Positions 34,223 through 46,300 of a stretch of DNA of 64,000 bases are shown piece after piece. A program made the translations under genes and the position numbers. The notes beneath the pieces are model-generated. The model ran no database searches, was not told where the DNA came from, and worked only from the letters and a program-made list of their open reading frames with translations. How positions within the stretch are numbered: the stretch's first letter is position 1; each line of letters opens with the position of its first letter. Origin of the DNA: Daphnia carinata (taxonomy: Eukaryota; Arthropoda; Branchiopoda; Diplostraca; Daphniidae); contig NC_081338.1 in NCBI RefSeq assembly GCF_022539665.2, positions 4,711,679 to 4,775,678 on the forward strand. Direction: 5' to 3'.

Positions 34223-35331
34223 CTACGTCAGCCTGTTGAAAGGGGAAAAAGTTAGAAGTTTATCCTACTTACTCAAAAGAAGTTTTTTTACGTTTCGATT
34301 AGCGATTCCCTCATATCTGTAGTAATGACGCTCGGTTGATTGGCTTCATTCAAACGGAAAACGTTTTCGATGACAGAGATCTCGGTAGCTGTCGTATCGA
34401 ATCCGCAAAAAGCTGACCAATCATTTACTACTAAGCCGGCACCGATTACATCGCTACCTCTGTTAACTGTTCCTGCCTATAAAAAAAACAAATAAAAGCA
34501 CACAAATTGTAGTTGGTTACCCTATTACCACTCCTTCCTATCTTAGCACTTACCACTAGAGGCACCTGCAGAAGAGAACTGAGCTCATCTTGGTCTGCTA
34601 CAGTAGTTTTTGGATGAACAATACCTCCCTGGTTAGAGAAGGCACAATACGACCCTGTAAGTACAGAGCCTGCAATTGTATGACGGAAAACTTCCACATT
34701 CAATGTGTCTGCAAGCACTTCCTCAGTTTCTTTGTCCAAATCAGGATGAACTAAGGCAACATAGTCATTGCACGCAATAACCTAGAAAATGCATAATGAA
34801 ATATGTATCAATTCTAAACAGGCCATCAATTGATGGTAAAACAAGTTACATTTCCTAAAGCTGAGAGGCGTTCTTCAACACGCTGGATCTTGACGGAATC
34901 TGGTAAGGAATTTCGAATGTGTTGTAATTCCTGGTCTGTAGTGCTGTTTGGCACAAGTATACCATGCCTGTTGGCTATTGAACAAGCAGATTGGAAAATA
35001 AACAACATTGATTGTTGTCAAATTTTTGGTATCAGCTAAGGACTCACCAACTGTCAACCGTCCAATTATTCTGCACCCGGCAACTGATGTATGGATAACT
35101 GGGACTGTATCAGACAATTCTGATTCAAAGACACTGTGGGCCACAGTAAGTAAAAAAAAAAGCCAACAAGATATATAACGATTCTATCATGACAATAAGG
35201 CGCTATGCATTGTGCTTATAGTACCTGTAAAAATTTTCCGATCCACCTATAGCTACCAAGCAGTAATTATTTGTCAGCTTTGCAAAAACACCGACTTCAT
35301 TATTATTTTCAAATTGAACACGAACCGCCAT
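34223..35331 (-). CDS. eIF6: Eukaryotic translation initiation factor 6
   Basis: Anti-association factor that binds the 60S subunit, is needed for its biogenesis and keeps it from joining 40S until released by SBDS/EFL1. Six exons (35225-35331, 35048-35133, 34850-34974, 34554-34781, 34292-34476, 34223-34232) sum to 741 nt, 246 aa plus TAG, close to the 245 aa of human eIF6. Strongly conserved blocks: [118 protein letters not shown]. The last exon carries only 10 nt and completes the ending ETLT. It is convergent with the JHBP-like gene. Start ATG at 35329-35331. Confidence 0.96.
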
Positions 35332-35940
35332 AATAATAAGTTTCCTTTAAATGGGTGAAATATGAAAATTCTATGGACGAAACGAAAAAGATGACAACCC
35401 ACGTGTTTGCGCAACTTCCCAATGGAGTAGCCAGACTATTTCACCATCAAGCAAAGTTAAAAACGTCGGGAAGTTCTTGATAACCGGTACACCCGATAGA
35501 TGGCGTTCGCACTTCTACGTGTGTACCTGAAAGCCCGCGAATTCAAAACCTCAAACCTTAGAAAAATGTTAGTAAACCATATTCGTGGCTGATGTTCACC
35601 CATGATAATTTAGCTCTGTTTCATTCCTTTAAATTAGCTTTATCAAACTGTTGCTATTTAAACTAAAAATGAATTACCTCACAAGAAAAAAATGAACTCC
35701 CATCGTCCTATTAGGCGAATTTCTTTGGGTGTCAACTAAACAAAAGGTATTTATTAGTACATGTAACATGGCCTTGACGAACCACAATCGTAAAATTCTA
35801 TTGATTAATTCTCATCAGCTTACCAGTTTTCTGTAATATCAGAACCAACTAGCATATGGTAAAAAGCGAACAATTATATATTCTTCACTTCAGGCGAACA
35901 ACCAGAGATCCCACATACCGTCCGACCATCTGGCAAGAAA
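35332..35940. other. eIF6 promoter and IntS4 3' flank
   Basis: About 600 bp separating the IntS4 stop from the eIF6 start, both on the minus strand. A minus-strand AATAAA (complement of 35750-35755) about 190 nt past the IntS4 stop is a likely polyadenylation signal. A GATAGATGGCG near 35495 resembles the terminal core of the mobile-element family at 4.7-9.1 kb, perhaps by chance. Confidence 0.4.
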
Positions 35941-38900
35941 TTATATTCCTCGTTTGATTGGTTTGGGAGATACAAGTACTCGCACAGGTTTACAAAGTTC
36001 AATAATAAATGAATCTTCCGAAAAACCTCGCCACCTTTTCAATGCAGAAGGAACCTCCGGATCCATAACATCCAAAACCAAAGAAAGCTCAATATGCGAT
36101 GATTCTGTCCACACCTGGTGTGACACTAGAACCGATGTTCGCAGACGATGTTCAGGAATAACTGTAACGTTTTCGCTGAGTTCGGTTTGAGCATACTGTT
36201 TGATCCTTTTCAGATGTGACTCTTGCGGTATGATTAACTGGGCATTAAGATCGGGATATTTCACCCGAACTCGCAAATATTCTGGATGAGCGAGACATTG
36301 AATTTCGGCATCTAAAACCACCCCTAATACGAAACCCGCCAGAAATTTCTGGGGATTATCGGACTCCCCAGTCGGCTCTAAAATTTCAGCATTCACTTTA
36401 AAGGCCTACAAGATAAACAAACAAATTAAAACAATTTTGTATGTACGTTTCTTGGTAGAACTAGATTTTTACCTTAGCAGGAAGGCAAAACGGGGCAACA
36501 TACATATGTGCCTGAAGAATGGGGAGCAAGATTCTTGATAATACGCCAGGTTTCGTGTCATCTAAGCGCGTTATTTCCTTGACAATGCACCCAGCGAAAG
36601 AGGGCAAATTTCCATACCTATCAGGAATCAATACAGTTGTTTTATCGTAAGATTCAAAGGTAGAATTACCCTTTCAATGCTTCAACTCTAGAAACAAAAT
36701 GGTCCGATAAAGCCAACGCAGACGTATTACTAGCTCGAACAATATAGACCAATTGAATCGCCATTGCTTGTAAACGTGTGCTTTGAATAAGGAGCTTTTC
36801 TTCAGTCGATAGATTGCTGAACATATACTGTAGCCTAAAATTGGAAAAAAAAATCCATGTATAGGACGCAAATCGGTTAAACAATGAATACCTTTCATTA
36901 CCTAAGACTACACCGTTGTAACTGATCAATCAGATTTTTTACCACATCACCATCCTGTGCATTAAGGCTTGAAGAGTCAATCCAAGCTGGACTATTCATC
37001 ACCTTTGCAATCAAGATATGACACTCCAACTGCGTGGCTAAAAGTTCAACGCCGTGCGCCAAATTGTTGTCGATTTGAGCCAAGCGAATCAAATCATGAC
37101 AAGCAGCATCCCATACTTTGATCTGATTTGCACTGGTTGGCTGGTTCAAGCGTGACATAACATTTTGAAGAAAATAGTTGGTGTTCGTATCAAATTCCAC
37201 CTGTGTTTCCATTTCTTCTACTCCAGCGAGCTATAAACATGAAAAGAACGAAATCAATATTAAGGAAAAGACTACGGAAAGCACATTATCACACATTACC
37301 TGAAGACGTGGCACAAAATTCGAAATTGTGTCGCGGAGGTAACGATAATGTCTGCGAATATGTTCCTCAAACAAACTAAGAATTTGGGGACAGAACTGGG
37401 CGGCATTGAACACGAGCAACAACACGCAAACGTCTTGGAAAGAAGAAAAGCAATTGCATTAAAGTAGATGATTTGTAAAAACAAAATACGTGTTCGTCCT
37501 TACATGATGGATCTTCCACGTCAGCTTCTGGCATGTCAAAAAAAGGATGGACAGTTAACAATTCGGGAACCAGTAGAAGTGTCAAATTCGGATGACTGGA
37601 TCCGAGCGATTGAAGACAACGCCAGATCGATCGTTTATCCTAAATGGTTTCAACTAAATGTATAAAATGTTTTCGAAAACTAAAAATGTGTAAGTTAATA
37701 CTTAAGGATAACGCTTAAGGTTATCAAGTAAAGCCTGGACACAAAGTTTGAGACAAGCCTTTGTTGATAGGCGACACGCTCCAAGCATTCGATGCAACCC
37801 TTCGCGGATTTCAACATTGGAATCCTAAAATATTAACACGAATAGAATAGTTATGGTATATTACACTCCAATAAAGCCATACTTTACCTCTAGGACTCCT
37901 AATATAATTTCTAATTGATCTTCACGCAACACAATAAGGTGACTTATTTTAGTCATACAGTCTATGGCTTTCAGACGAACTTCTTCAATCTCGTCGTTGA
38001 ACATGCTATTAACCAAAAATCTAAGTAACTTTTCAAATTTGAAGGAAAAGGTATTTTACTCGACAAGGAAATCCAAAGAAAGCGTTGCAAATCTTGGATT
38101 GGAAAGCGCCAACTGACAGAGTGAGTCGAGGGAAGCGCTGCGCACTTCTGCAATTAGAAATAGAATTTTAAAAAGGCGAGAAATCATTTTAGGAATTGAT
38201 CGAAGACAACCCGAAGTAAAATCTAAATGTTATAAAAAATCATCAATTTAAAATTCACCCATAAATTCGTCTTCAAGACCGTGAACAAATGCTCCACAAG
38301 CCCCACTATGTATAAGAGATACAGATTCGGCATCTAAATTTTCGCGTGGCTTATCGTCAGCCCAGCGAGTGCCACTTGCCCATTCCCCTGATGTGACTGT
38401 TTCCCAATGTCTTTCATGAGCAGAGCGTTTGCGCTTTAAAGGAAGAAAAAATGCTATTAAAAAAAGTTAAAAAATTATGATTAGAATATAAAAATTACTC
38501 TCATATCAGACATCAACTTTTTGTCTAATGTTTGCTCCAGGAAATGGGGATTGACATTGACCATGGATCCTAGTAGTTCAGCAGCTAATGTTCTTACATT
38601 AACCGAAAGGTCACCTATAGCTTGACAAATCTTGGCAAACGCGTCATCAACTAAATGGACCTCATCTTGACACCCAGGGATCATAACACAGCTGCAAGAA
38701 ACATTTTTCATTCTAAATTCATTATTACAGTGCACACAGTTTTTCATACCTCTCCGGGTACGTATGAGATAATACCCAGACAATACGCATTGCAGATTGC
38801 CTTACGTTTTCATTGTCGTCTTGTAGAGCAGTGCACACATCAGCGTACACACACAGCTCTAATTTTTGTCCGCGGTCGTGCAAACGAAGCTTTGTAAATG

Positions 38901-39892
38901 ACGAAACAAATAGTAAATAAACTCATTTTGAATACCGGTTTGAAAATCTACATCAGGCTATTTCCACAGACTTACCAATGCATCATAGGCAGCCGTACGT
39001 ACTCTTGGATCCTGAGATTTCGTAAACTTGCAGATATGTTTCACATTTTCACCTTGGAGAGTGGTAGTATTTGACAGCCCACCAAGTAGGGAAAGGCAAT
39101 GGCATTTTACCAGATGACTGGAATTGTTAAGTAACTGAAAATGCAGATTCAAAAGACAGATGTTTAATACTAGATGATAAGTAAATAATGAACCATGCAT
39201 ACTTGTGTCCCAATGTTGATAATTTTATTTAGCAGTGGGCTATCACAAGCAAGCAAATTTCCCAGCTTTGATAACACACTGATCATTGAAGCACAAACTT
39301 TGTGGGATGTTTCCATGGAAAGAAGTTTGATTACTTCATTTATAATTAACTACAAAAATTAATCAAATGATGTTATATTGAACACAGAAAAAACATTCAT
39401 TGCAATAACTTTACCTGTATATCAAATTTGGAAATTTTTCTGAAATCTCCTAGTATCCCAATAATTTTCAACCGTATATGTGACTGCTCACTACGGTGAT
39501 ATGTCTCTATCAATTTTCTCATGAGAACAACTTTGTCATCAGCCTAAAAGTCGGAAATTTGATGCCACACTTTTAATAAAAGAGGGCTGTCATATTCTAA
39601 ACAAACACATGATTTCAGCTTACATGGAAGGGAAGTTTTCTCTGGATATGATTTAAGTAAGCCACTAAGTCATCATTAGTTTCTAGTCTTTCTAAAGTAT
39701 CAGTCACAAGTTCGTCTTCCAGTTGTACACTCGAGAGACGAGGTTTCTTCATAAGCTGTAATGGCTTGCTACATGCTTCTTCCTGAAAAGTGTTTATACA
39801 GCTTATAACAAAAAGAACGTTTCCAAACCTTTCGTTCGTACCTGTACAACTTGGCTGTACTCCGCTAAGGCTCTTTTTTTCAGTACCGCCAT
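35941..39892 (-). CDS. IntS4: Integrator complex subunit 4
   Basis: HEAT-repeat scaffold of the Integrator complex; in the known complex INTS4 holds the INTS9/INTS11 endonuclease in the cleavage module that processes snRNA 3' ends and attenuates transcription. Seventeen exons: 39842-39892, 39624-39782, 39415-39543, 39203-39349, 38976-39134, 38750-38889, 38499-38691, 38259-38433, 38060-38147, 37888-38005, 37705-37824, 37504-37639, 37300-37433, 36902-37230, 36670-36834, 36473-36617, 35941-36405 (2853 nt, 950 aa; human 963). Diagnostic blocks: [108 protein letters not shown]. The junction after 37705 lacks a usable GT donor (see findings). Confidence 0.94.
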
Positions 39893-40481
39893 TCTCGGTT
39901 GTTCACTTTCTTCTGCTCGAACTTGCTACCTTAGCCGATTTACGAGAAGGTTGTTTGAATCAAATTTCCGAATCTATGCCAGTTGTTTGTAAACATTTAT
40001 GAGTACCACGTCTATGGTCGTTTTGCCCGAAATGCTTTTATAACTTGGATCAAGCGATTCCACCACAGTCGAACGTGTTTTTATGAATAATTATCCAAAG
40101 GAGCTAGGCCATTGCCAGACTCCAACAGGCAACAGCTCCAGAATAAAAATTAAAAATCCCTAAATCCTAATTGTAGCTAATTGAACAACGATCTTTTAAT
40201 ACTTTTAAAATAGGTTTTTTAATGAAAAGTCCTACAACGAGATCTATCGTTAAAAAATTGGTACAATTTTTGTAGGCTTTTTTTTTATTTGAGAAACACA
40301 GTAACTTTTTTGGCAACGTGGATTTTTTTTCGAAAACACCACCAACCGGCGTCGTCTGCAAAGTTTCCTGCTAAAAGCATATGATTAAAACCAAAAATAA
40401 TAATAAAAATAATAATAATAAAGTTTAGTTGGTTCCGAGGATTAAATGTGTATTTTTTTTAAACGCCAGCATTGATCAAAA
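39893..40481. promoter_or_regulatory. Shared divergent promoter interval of IntS4 and BCS1
   Basis: About 590 bp between the IntS4 start (minus) and the BCS1 start (plus), two housekeeping-type genes arranged head to head. The sequence is AT-rich with AAT repeats at about 40390-40425. I see no clear TATA box for either gene; core elements cannot be assigned by eye. Confidence 0.5.
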
Positions 40482-42266
40482 ATGACTATAGCTGATTACA
40501 TATCTTCTTTGACTAGTAATCCATATTTTGGGGCTGGTTTTGGATTATTTGGTGTTGGTGCGGGTGCTGCATTACTTCGAAAAGGGTGGCAAGGAACTCT
40601 CATTCTCTTTCGGAGGCATTATATAATGACTTTGGAAGGTATGTCAAACTTAGCAACTCTTAAATTTGTTTCCTGATTTGAGCAATGGAAAATTAATGTA
40701 AAATTTCCTCCATTCCATTCAGTACCATGTAGAGACAAGAGCTACCAGTGGATGTTACAATGGATTACCACACGTGGAGCTGTGCAAACACAGCATCTGA
40801 GTGTAGCAACCGAATTTTCCCAGTCTGAATCTGGAAAAGTTTCTACATCTTATCACTTTATTCCTAGTGTTGGTGTACACCTCTTCAAGTAGTTTGAATT
40901 TTAAGCTATCACAGAGCAATATGCTTTTATGCAATGTTTTCTATAGGTATAAAAATAATTGGATAAGAGTTGAAAGAACACGAGAACAACACACTTTAGA
41001 TTTACACATGGGTGTGCCGTGGGAGACAGTCACACTGACAGCATTAGGAAAAAATAAAAAAATGTTTACAGATATGTTAGAAGAAGGTCTGAGCAAAAGA
41101 AAGCTTAATATGTTTTCATCCATAATTGTAATGAATTATTTTGGAACTCAGCTAGGTTGGTAGCATTGAAACAAACAGAAGGAAGAACTATACTGTACAC
41201 CGCCTTGGGATCTGAATGGAGACAGTTTGGAGCACCTCGGAAACGCCGCCCACTAGAATCCGTTGTCCTCGACGTCGGAGTGGCCGAGCGAATAGTGCAG
41301 GATCTAGTTGATTTCATTGGCAACCCGCAATGGTATTCTCAAAGAGGTATTGCGTGCATGTCGTTTTTCCGTTTGCCATTGAAAGAAACCTTGCTATCAT
41401 AGGAGTTCCGTATCGCCGAGGGTATTTGCTTCATGGTCCTCCAGGTGATTTATTTATACATTTGAATGTTCGTTACACGACCGCAACTTTTCTTATACTG
41501 CTCAAGGTTGCGGTAAATCTTCATTTATTACCGCATTGGCTGGAAAATTGGAGTGCGTAGTTTGCGTTCTGAACCTTAGCGAAAAAGGCCTGACGGTAAG
41601 TTTGCCATCTGTTCTGATATTTACGATTGATTTTACACAATCCTTTCGTTTTGTCCCTCAAAGGATGACCGTTTAAATCATTTGATGAATACAGCGCCGG
41701 TGCAAAGTATTATTTTATTAGAAGATATCGACGCGGCCTTTGTAAGCAGAGATGAATCGAAATCAGGTTCGTCGAGGGTGTCCTGTTGTTTTCAAATTGA
41801 AATATTTATTGATTTTCTAATTTGATCCAGTGAAGAGTGCGTATGACGGTGCCAACCGCGTTACACTCAGCGGGCTTTTAAATTGCTTGGATGGTGTAAC
41901 GTCGACGGAAGCGAGGGTCCTTTTCATGACCACCAATTACCTGGATCGGCTTGATCCAGCTCTTATTCGGCCGGGAAGAGTCGACGTCCAAGAATTCATC
42001 GGATACTGTTCCGAATTCCAGCTCGGTAAATCATACAATTATTATTGTTCATAAAACGCAGCTGTTTAATTTCATTTGTCTATTACCTTACAGCCAACAT
42101 GTTCAGGAAATTCTATCCTGAAGCGCACGAATTGCTCGTGGAGCGATTCGTCCAAGCTGCTAAAAGTCTTGACAAAAATTTAAGCCCCGCATCAGTTCAG
42201 GGACACTTTATGTTTCATAAAACTAGTCCCGAAGACGCCATCGTTAACCTGCACAAGTTACGATAG
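40482..42266 (+). CDS. Bcs1: Mitochondrial AAA chaperone BCS1
   Basis: Inner-membrane AAA ATPase that inserts the Rieske iron-sulfur protein into respiratory complex III. Nine exons (40482-40638, 40723-40888, 40947-41086, 41152-41346, 41403-41444, 41507-41595, 41664-41766, 41831-42025, 42094-42266) sum to 1260 nt, 419 aa, the same length as human BCS1L. N-terminal single membrane segment ([15 protein letters not shown], about residues 17-32), then the BCS1-specific domain ([39 protein letters not shown]). AAA domain: Walker A GPPGCGKSSF, split by the intron after PPG at about residue 233; Walker [16 protein letters not shown] sensor and arginine-finger region [15 protein letters not shown]. 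All key ATPase residues are present. Exon 5 is only 42 nt. Confidence 0.96.
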
Positions 42267-43051
42267 CACATGCTGTTGTTTAGGATCTTAAAGAAACAGA
42301 GGATTCATCCCACTTGATCTAGCGAACCGTTTCACATATGTGTATTTTCGTTCTTGCATGTACAGCGGTTCTATCATTCACTTGGTTCATGAGTGAGAAA
42401 CAAGTTTAAATATTTGCTTTTGAAATACAATGTGCCATTAGAATACCACAAGAATACCAATACCACACCAAGTTCATTAGAATACCTAGTTTACGTTATA
42501 GTCTCGCTAGATGACGTTCGTTTCTGTGAAAACCTCGAAAACAATGTAATTTAAACAGTAAACAGCAAAAACTTTTGGTATCGAGGAGGGTCACATCGCC
42601 CGATGATAAGCTGCCTGCATCCATGAACCGTCTTTCAGGCCATGGGGAGACCTACGAACAACCTACGAGTTCCGATCACCTCTTCTCTACCTCAGTTTTT
42701 TGGGTCGATCTTCAACATGTAGTGAACGGTACTACAGATCGATGTAAAGCGTCTGTACGTGTCTTTTGTGTATGTGTGTGTGTGTGTTTTTTGAGTGTGC
42801 CATTTTTAGCCCCTATTATAGTAGGCATGGCTCTTCTTATTTATTGCTTCTTTTTTCCTTTTTTTCCTTCTTCTTTTTTCTTTCTTCCTTTTTTTCTTTC
42901 TTGTTTCTTGATATGGTGCGATGAAGAATCTTGCGAATCCGTTGTGATGAAGATGTTGAATGTTGCGTAACCCGATGAGATGAATCTTGAGTGGGAGGGG
43001 AGGGTGGTGGGAGGAGAGAGTGGAGGGAAGGGAGGAAATTGGCGGAAGTTG
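42267..43051. other. BCS1 3' flank
   Basis: Untranslated and intergenic sequence ending in a T/C-rich tract (about 42835-42905) and G/A-rich stretch (42993-43045). No gene is seen; open frames here follow from low complexity. Confidence 0.4.
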
Positions 43052-43122
43052 GCGGTGGCGGGACTTGAACCCGAGGACTACAGATTACAAAGCGTGGGTG
43101 ATAACCACTGTGCCAGGACCGC
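43052..43122 (-). repeat. tRNA-like element, probable SINE head
   Basis: On the minus strand the unit begins GCGGTCC and ends ACCGC, pairing five acceptor-stem bases; it has A box TGGCACAGTGG and B box GGGTTCAAGTCCC with a paired T stem, and a TTTGTAA loop at the anticodon place. The anticodon stem flanking this loop (CACGC / TCTGT) hardly pairs, so it is more likely a tRNA-derived SINE head or degenerate tRNA than a working tRNA-Thr gene. Confidence 0.5.
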
Positions 43123-43200
43123 ACATCCCAACCAAATTTTGGTTTGGATGTCACCCATTCAAATAGCCAGCTTATGTGTATAGCGTGTAAATGAAGTATG

Positions 43201-43256
43201 GTGCTGTGGCATAGCGCACAGGTGCTATGCTGATTGCATGGGTTCGAATCTCTGTT
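43201..43256 (+). repeat. Second tRNA-like element
   Basis: GTGGCATAGCGCACAGG followed by a B box GGTTCGAATC at 43241-43250, in the opposite orientation to the element 80 bp to the left. No complete cloverleaf is seen. It runs straight into a TTA/TAT-rich tract (43256-43375), as SINE tails often do. Confidence 0.4.
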
Positions 43257-43375
43257 GTTATATTATATATATAATTTTTTATATTATTACATATTATTAT
43301 ATTATTAAATTATATTATATATTATATTATTATTTATTATTATTATTATTATTATATTATATATATTTTTTGCGT
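43256..43375. repeat. AT-only low-complexity tract (TTA/TAT repeats)
   Basis: About 120 bp of almost pure A and T, with TTA, TAT and ATT units. It lies directly 3' of a tRNA-like B box. Confidence 0.8.
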
Positions 43376-46300
43376 TTAGTATCGCATTTGTTGTTGCAGG
43401 CAGTTCTACATTATGACGTTCTTAATTCTTGTTGAATGTTCAACCGTATAGCTTCTGCTAGTGGTACACGTTTACAATATCATCGGAAGATCTCTCAGTA
43501 GATTGCATAATGGTCATTTATTTTTTTTTTTAAAGGAAATGACTGTTGCTTCTTCTATTCTTCGACCTGAAAATCTCTAGCAAAGATGTACAAGAAAAAC
43601 TGGCTACATGTCCTATTCCTCCCCTATCCATTTCTTTGCCGTTTTATGACCTCAAAGTCTACAAATCCTTTGCGACACTATAAAGCTATATAGGCTGTTT
43701 GCATTGCCTGTCACATTTCGAGAAAGACCCCCATTCAGCTGTTGGAGTGGCAAGAGAGAGAGGGGGGAAAGAAATCGAATAAAAACGAGGGGAAAGCCAC
43801 TCAACATTGGGGTTTTCGATATTATTTCATATAGAGGATCAAGCAGCAATGACATCCCCAGTAACCTTTCACTCTTATAGCTTAATGGGGGGAAGCCCAC
43901 AGTATTATAACGCGCCTTCTTCCTACGTTAGAAATGTATTTTTGAATTTTTCGTTTGGTGTATAAGAGACACACGTAATCAACACCCACTTCACTGGCCA
44001 CAGCCCATTAAATGCTTGTATAACCAGCAAGCGGAATGTTTATATGAATTTTAATATCCGAATATGGCGAGAGAGGACATCGCTTTCAAAACTGGGGAAA
44101 ACACTTTAGCTCCCTCGTTTGACTTTAAACCTTAAAAAAAAAATCAAAATGCTGGAAAAGTAGAGGGTCTATATAACAAGACGGCTATCTCCAATGTAAA
44201 CGTCACTTTGGGTCATTCGTCTTGAGGGCCAGCTTCATTGTCATCGCTGAAAGGAGGGTCAACTGGCTTTTGTTCGACTAGAAGAAAAAAAAATCTCTTC
44301 TTTACCCCGAGGTACTCAAAGAACCTCGACCTTATAGGTAAAGAAGAAAAAAAACTTTGTCCCATTGAGAGAAACGGATAGATTTATTGCCAGTGTGGTC
44401 TTTTCTTTTGAAACACTATGAAGGCTGGAAAAAAAAAAAAAAAAAAAAAAGGGAGAAACGTCTATTGTTGGGAAGTTTGGGAACTAGATCTTCAATTTTT
44501 ACGAGGCACCAAAGTTGTTTCTTCCACATCTAAGTTGAAGCTTTTTTTTTTTTCTTTTACACTGTCCTCTAAGCTAATTGCTCACTCGTTATATTGATAT
44601 GGTTATTGGCTTTTTGGAGTTTCGACGCCGGTGGCTCGTCGTTTTAAACCTTAAATTTCTAAAAATATATAAGGAACCTCGAGATGGGTCGTCCATCGCC
44701 AAATGACATTAGAGCCCAAGGAGGAAGAGTACGAGTTTTTTTTTATATTCTCCCACTTGTGCATTTATCGTATAAATAGAGTTCATATTTTCCGTTTTTA
44801 TGGCGTAGCTCATTTGTCCGTATGTTCTCCATTTTCGAAGGAGAGGGACACCCTCACCGAAAGTCAAATGCTTTATTGCTCATGGACAAGTATATCGCAG
44901 CACGTTTGGGAAATAAACACACAAGGCTCCCCTGGTGTTGGTTTTTGTGTTCCTGCTGTGCTTGGCCCGTGCTAAACAAAAAAGAGTCCCACAAGAACAA
45001 CATCTCGCCGCAAAACTGCGCGATTATTAAAAAGATGATTTCATTTGAAATTATGTAATGCGCCTCTTCGCTATAGCGCAAGGGCAAAGCTGAAAAATAT
45101 CTCTGATTTTTTTTTTTTTTTAAATGCCTTAGAGCAGCAAGAAAAATGAATCAACATCGTCACTCATCAGGTTTCTGACACACCTACAGGGCAAGTTTTG
45201 TTCATTTCCGTTGAAGACAGTGCCTTTGAGCAATGTCTTGTTAGAGCTGAGTGTATGCGTGCTGTTGGATTTCATTGGCGATGATTGATCAATTGCAATG
45301 GCTCGAAAAAAACAAAACAATGGATTACACGTCGAATGCCATCTGTAGAGACTCTCTTGTGCGCTTGCAACGTGCAACGTATAGATAGAGTTCCTACTCT
45401 CGAGTTTTTGGTAGGAATTTATTTGCTTAACAAAACAAAAGAAAATGCATAAGAGACTGGCCCGAAGCCAGCAGTTAGACGCCATCAGCCTATAACCTAT
45501 TGGGTGGAAGACCTCAAAAGAAAAGAAAGAGGTTGGAACCGCCTAACAGCCAATCATAACGCAGGTGTTTCTCTTTGAAAAATTTTTGTTTTTCTTACAT
45601 ACAAAAGCGAAAAGGTTCACGTTTAAAAAAGAAAAAAGAAAAAACATAATTTTCTTTTTCTATGTTTGAAGTGAAGGCATTTCTCTATCTCTTGCTTTCA
45701 AATTGCCTTTTTAAAACGAAAACGTGTTTCCCTCATCATTTCATTTTGTTTTATGTCTAACACATGTTGTCCGGAATCGTCGAGAATCATTTGCTTCCAT
45801 AGGTTTCACATCAACAGACAAAAAAAAAAAAATGTTTTAAAAAAGAACCTAACGAAGCGAAAAGGTTTTGTATTTTTTTTTGGACATAACACGACCTCCG
45901 TCGGAAACCTCTCATCATTTGCAAATAATCAGTTTATATAATAATGAATAGAATTGCACTACATTCCTTTGTTTGTTTTTTTTTGCATGTATTATACGCG
46001 TTGCATAAAAAGACAAGAGAATGTTGCGGATCTTGTTAAGGAAGGCCATCAAAACGTTATGATGAACATAGCGGAGCATGAAATGATAGCATTCACGTTT
46101 ATATTATTCCGTTGAATGCCGAATCGCGAAAAAAAAGAAAATTCGTTTTTCACTATATATATAGAGGTGTGGGGCTATTTAAAAAGCCTGGGCTCTTTGT
46201 GGCCCGTCTGCAATGTGTGCAAAGCCCTGGCTGAAAACAGTGGCTCTGCATGGCAGCTGGAAAAGCAGCTGGGAAACGAAACGTACATAGTCGAACTGCC

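Noticed and set aside
42575..42970. 131-codon ORF after BCS1
   Set aside because: The second half is a Phe/Pro/Ser run translated from a T/C tract; no splice or family support.
43052..43122. Functional tRNA-Thr (TGT) gene
   Set aside because: Acceptor and T stems pair, but the anticodon stem does not, and a SINE-like partner lies next to it.
45129..45485. Minus-strand 118-codon ORF starting MASNCWLRASLLCIFFCF, with a signal-like N-terminus
   Set aside because: No splice context, no recognisable domain and low-complexity surroundings. ORFs of this length occur by chance in a tract this size.
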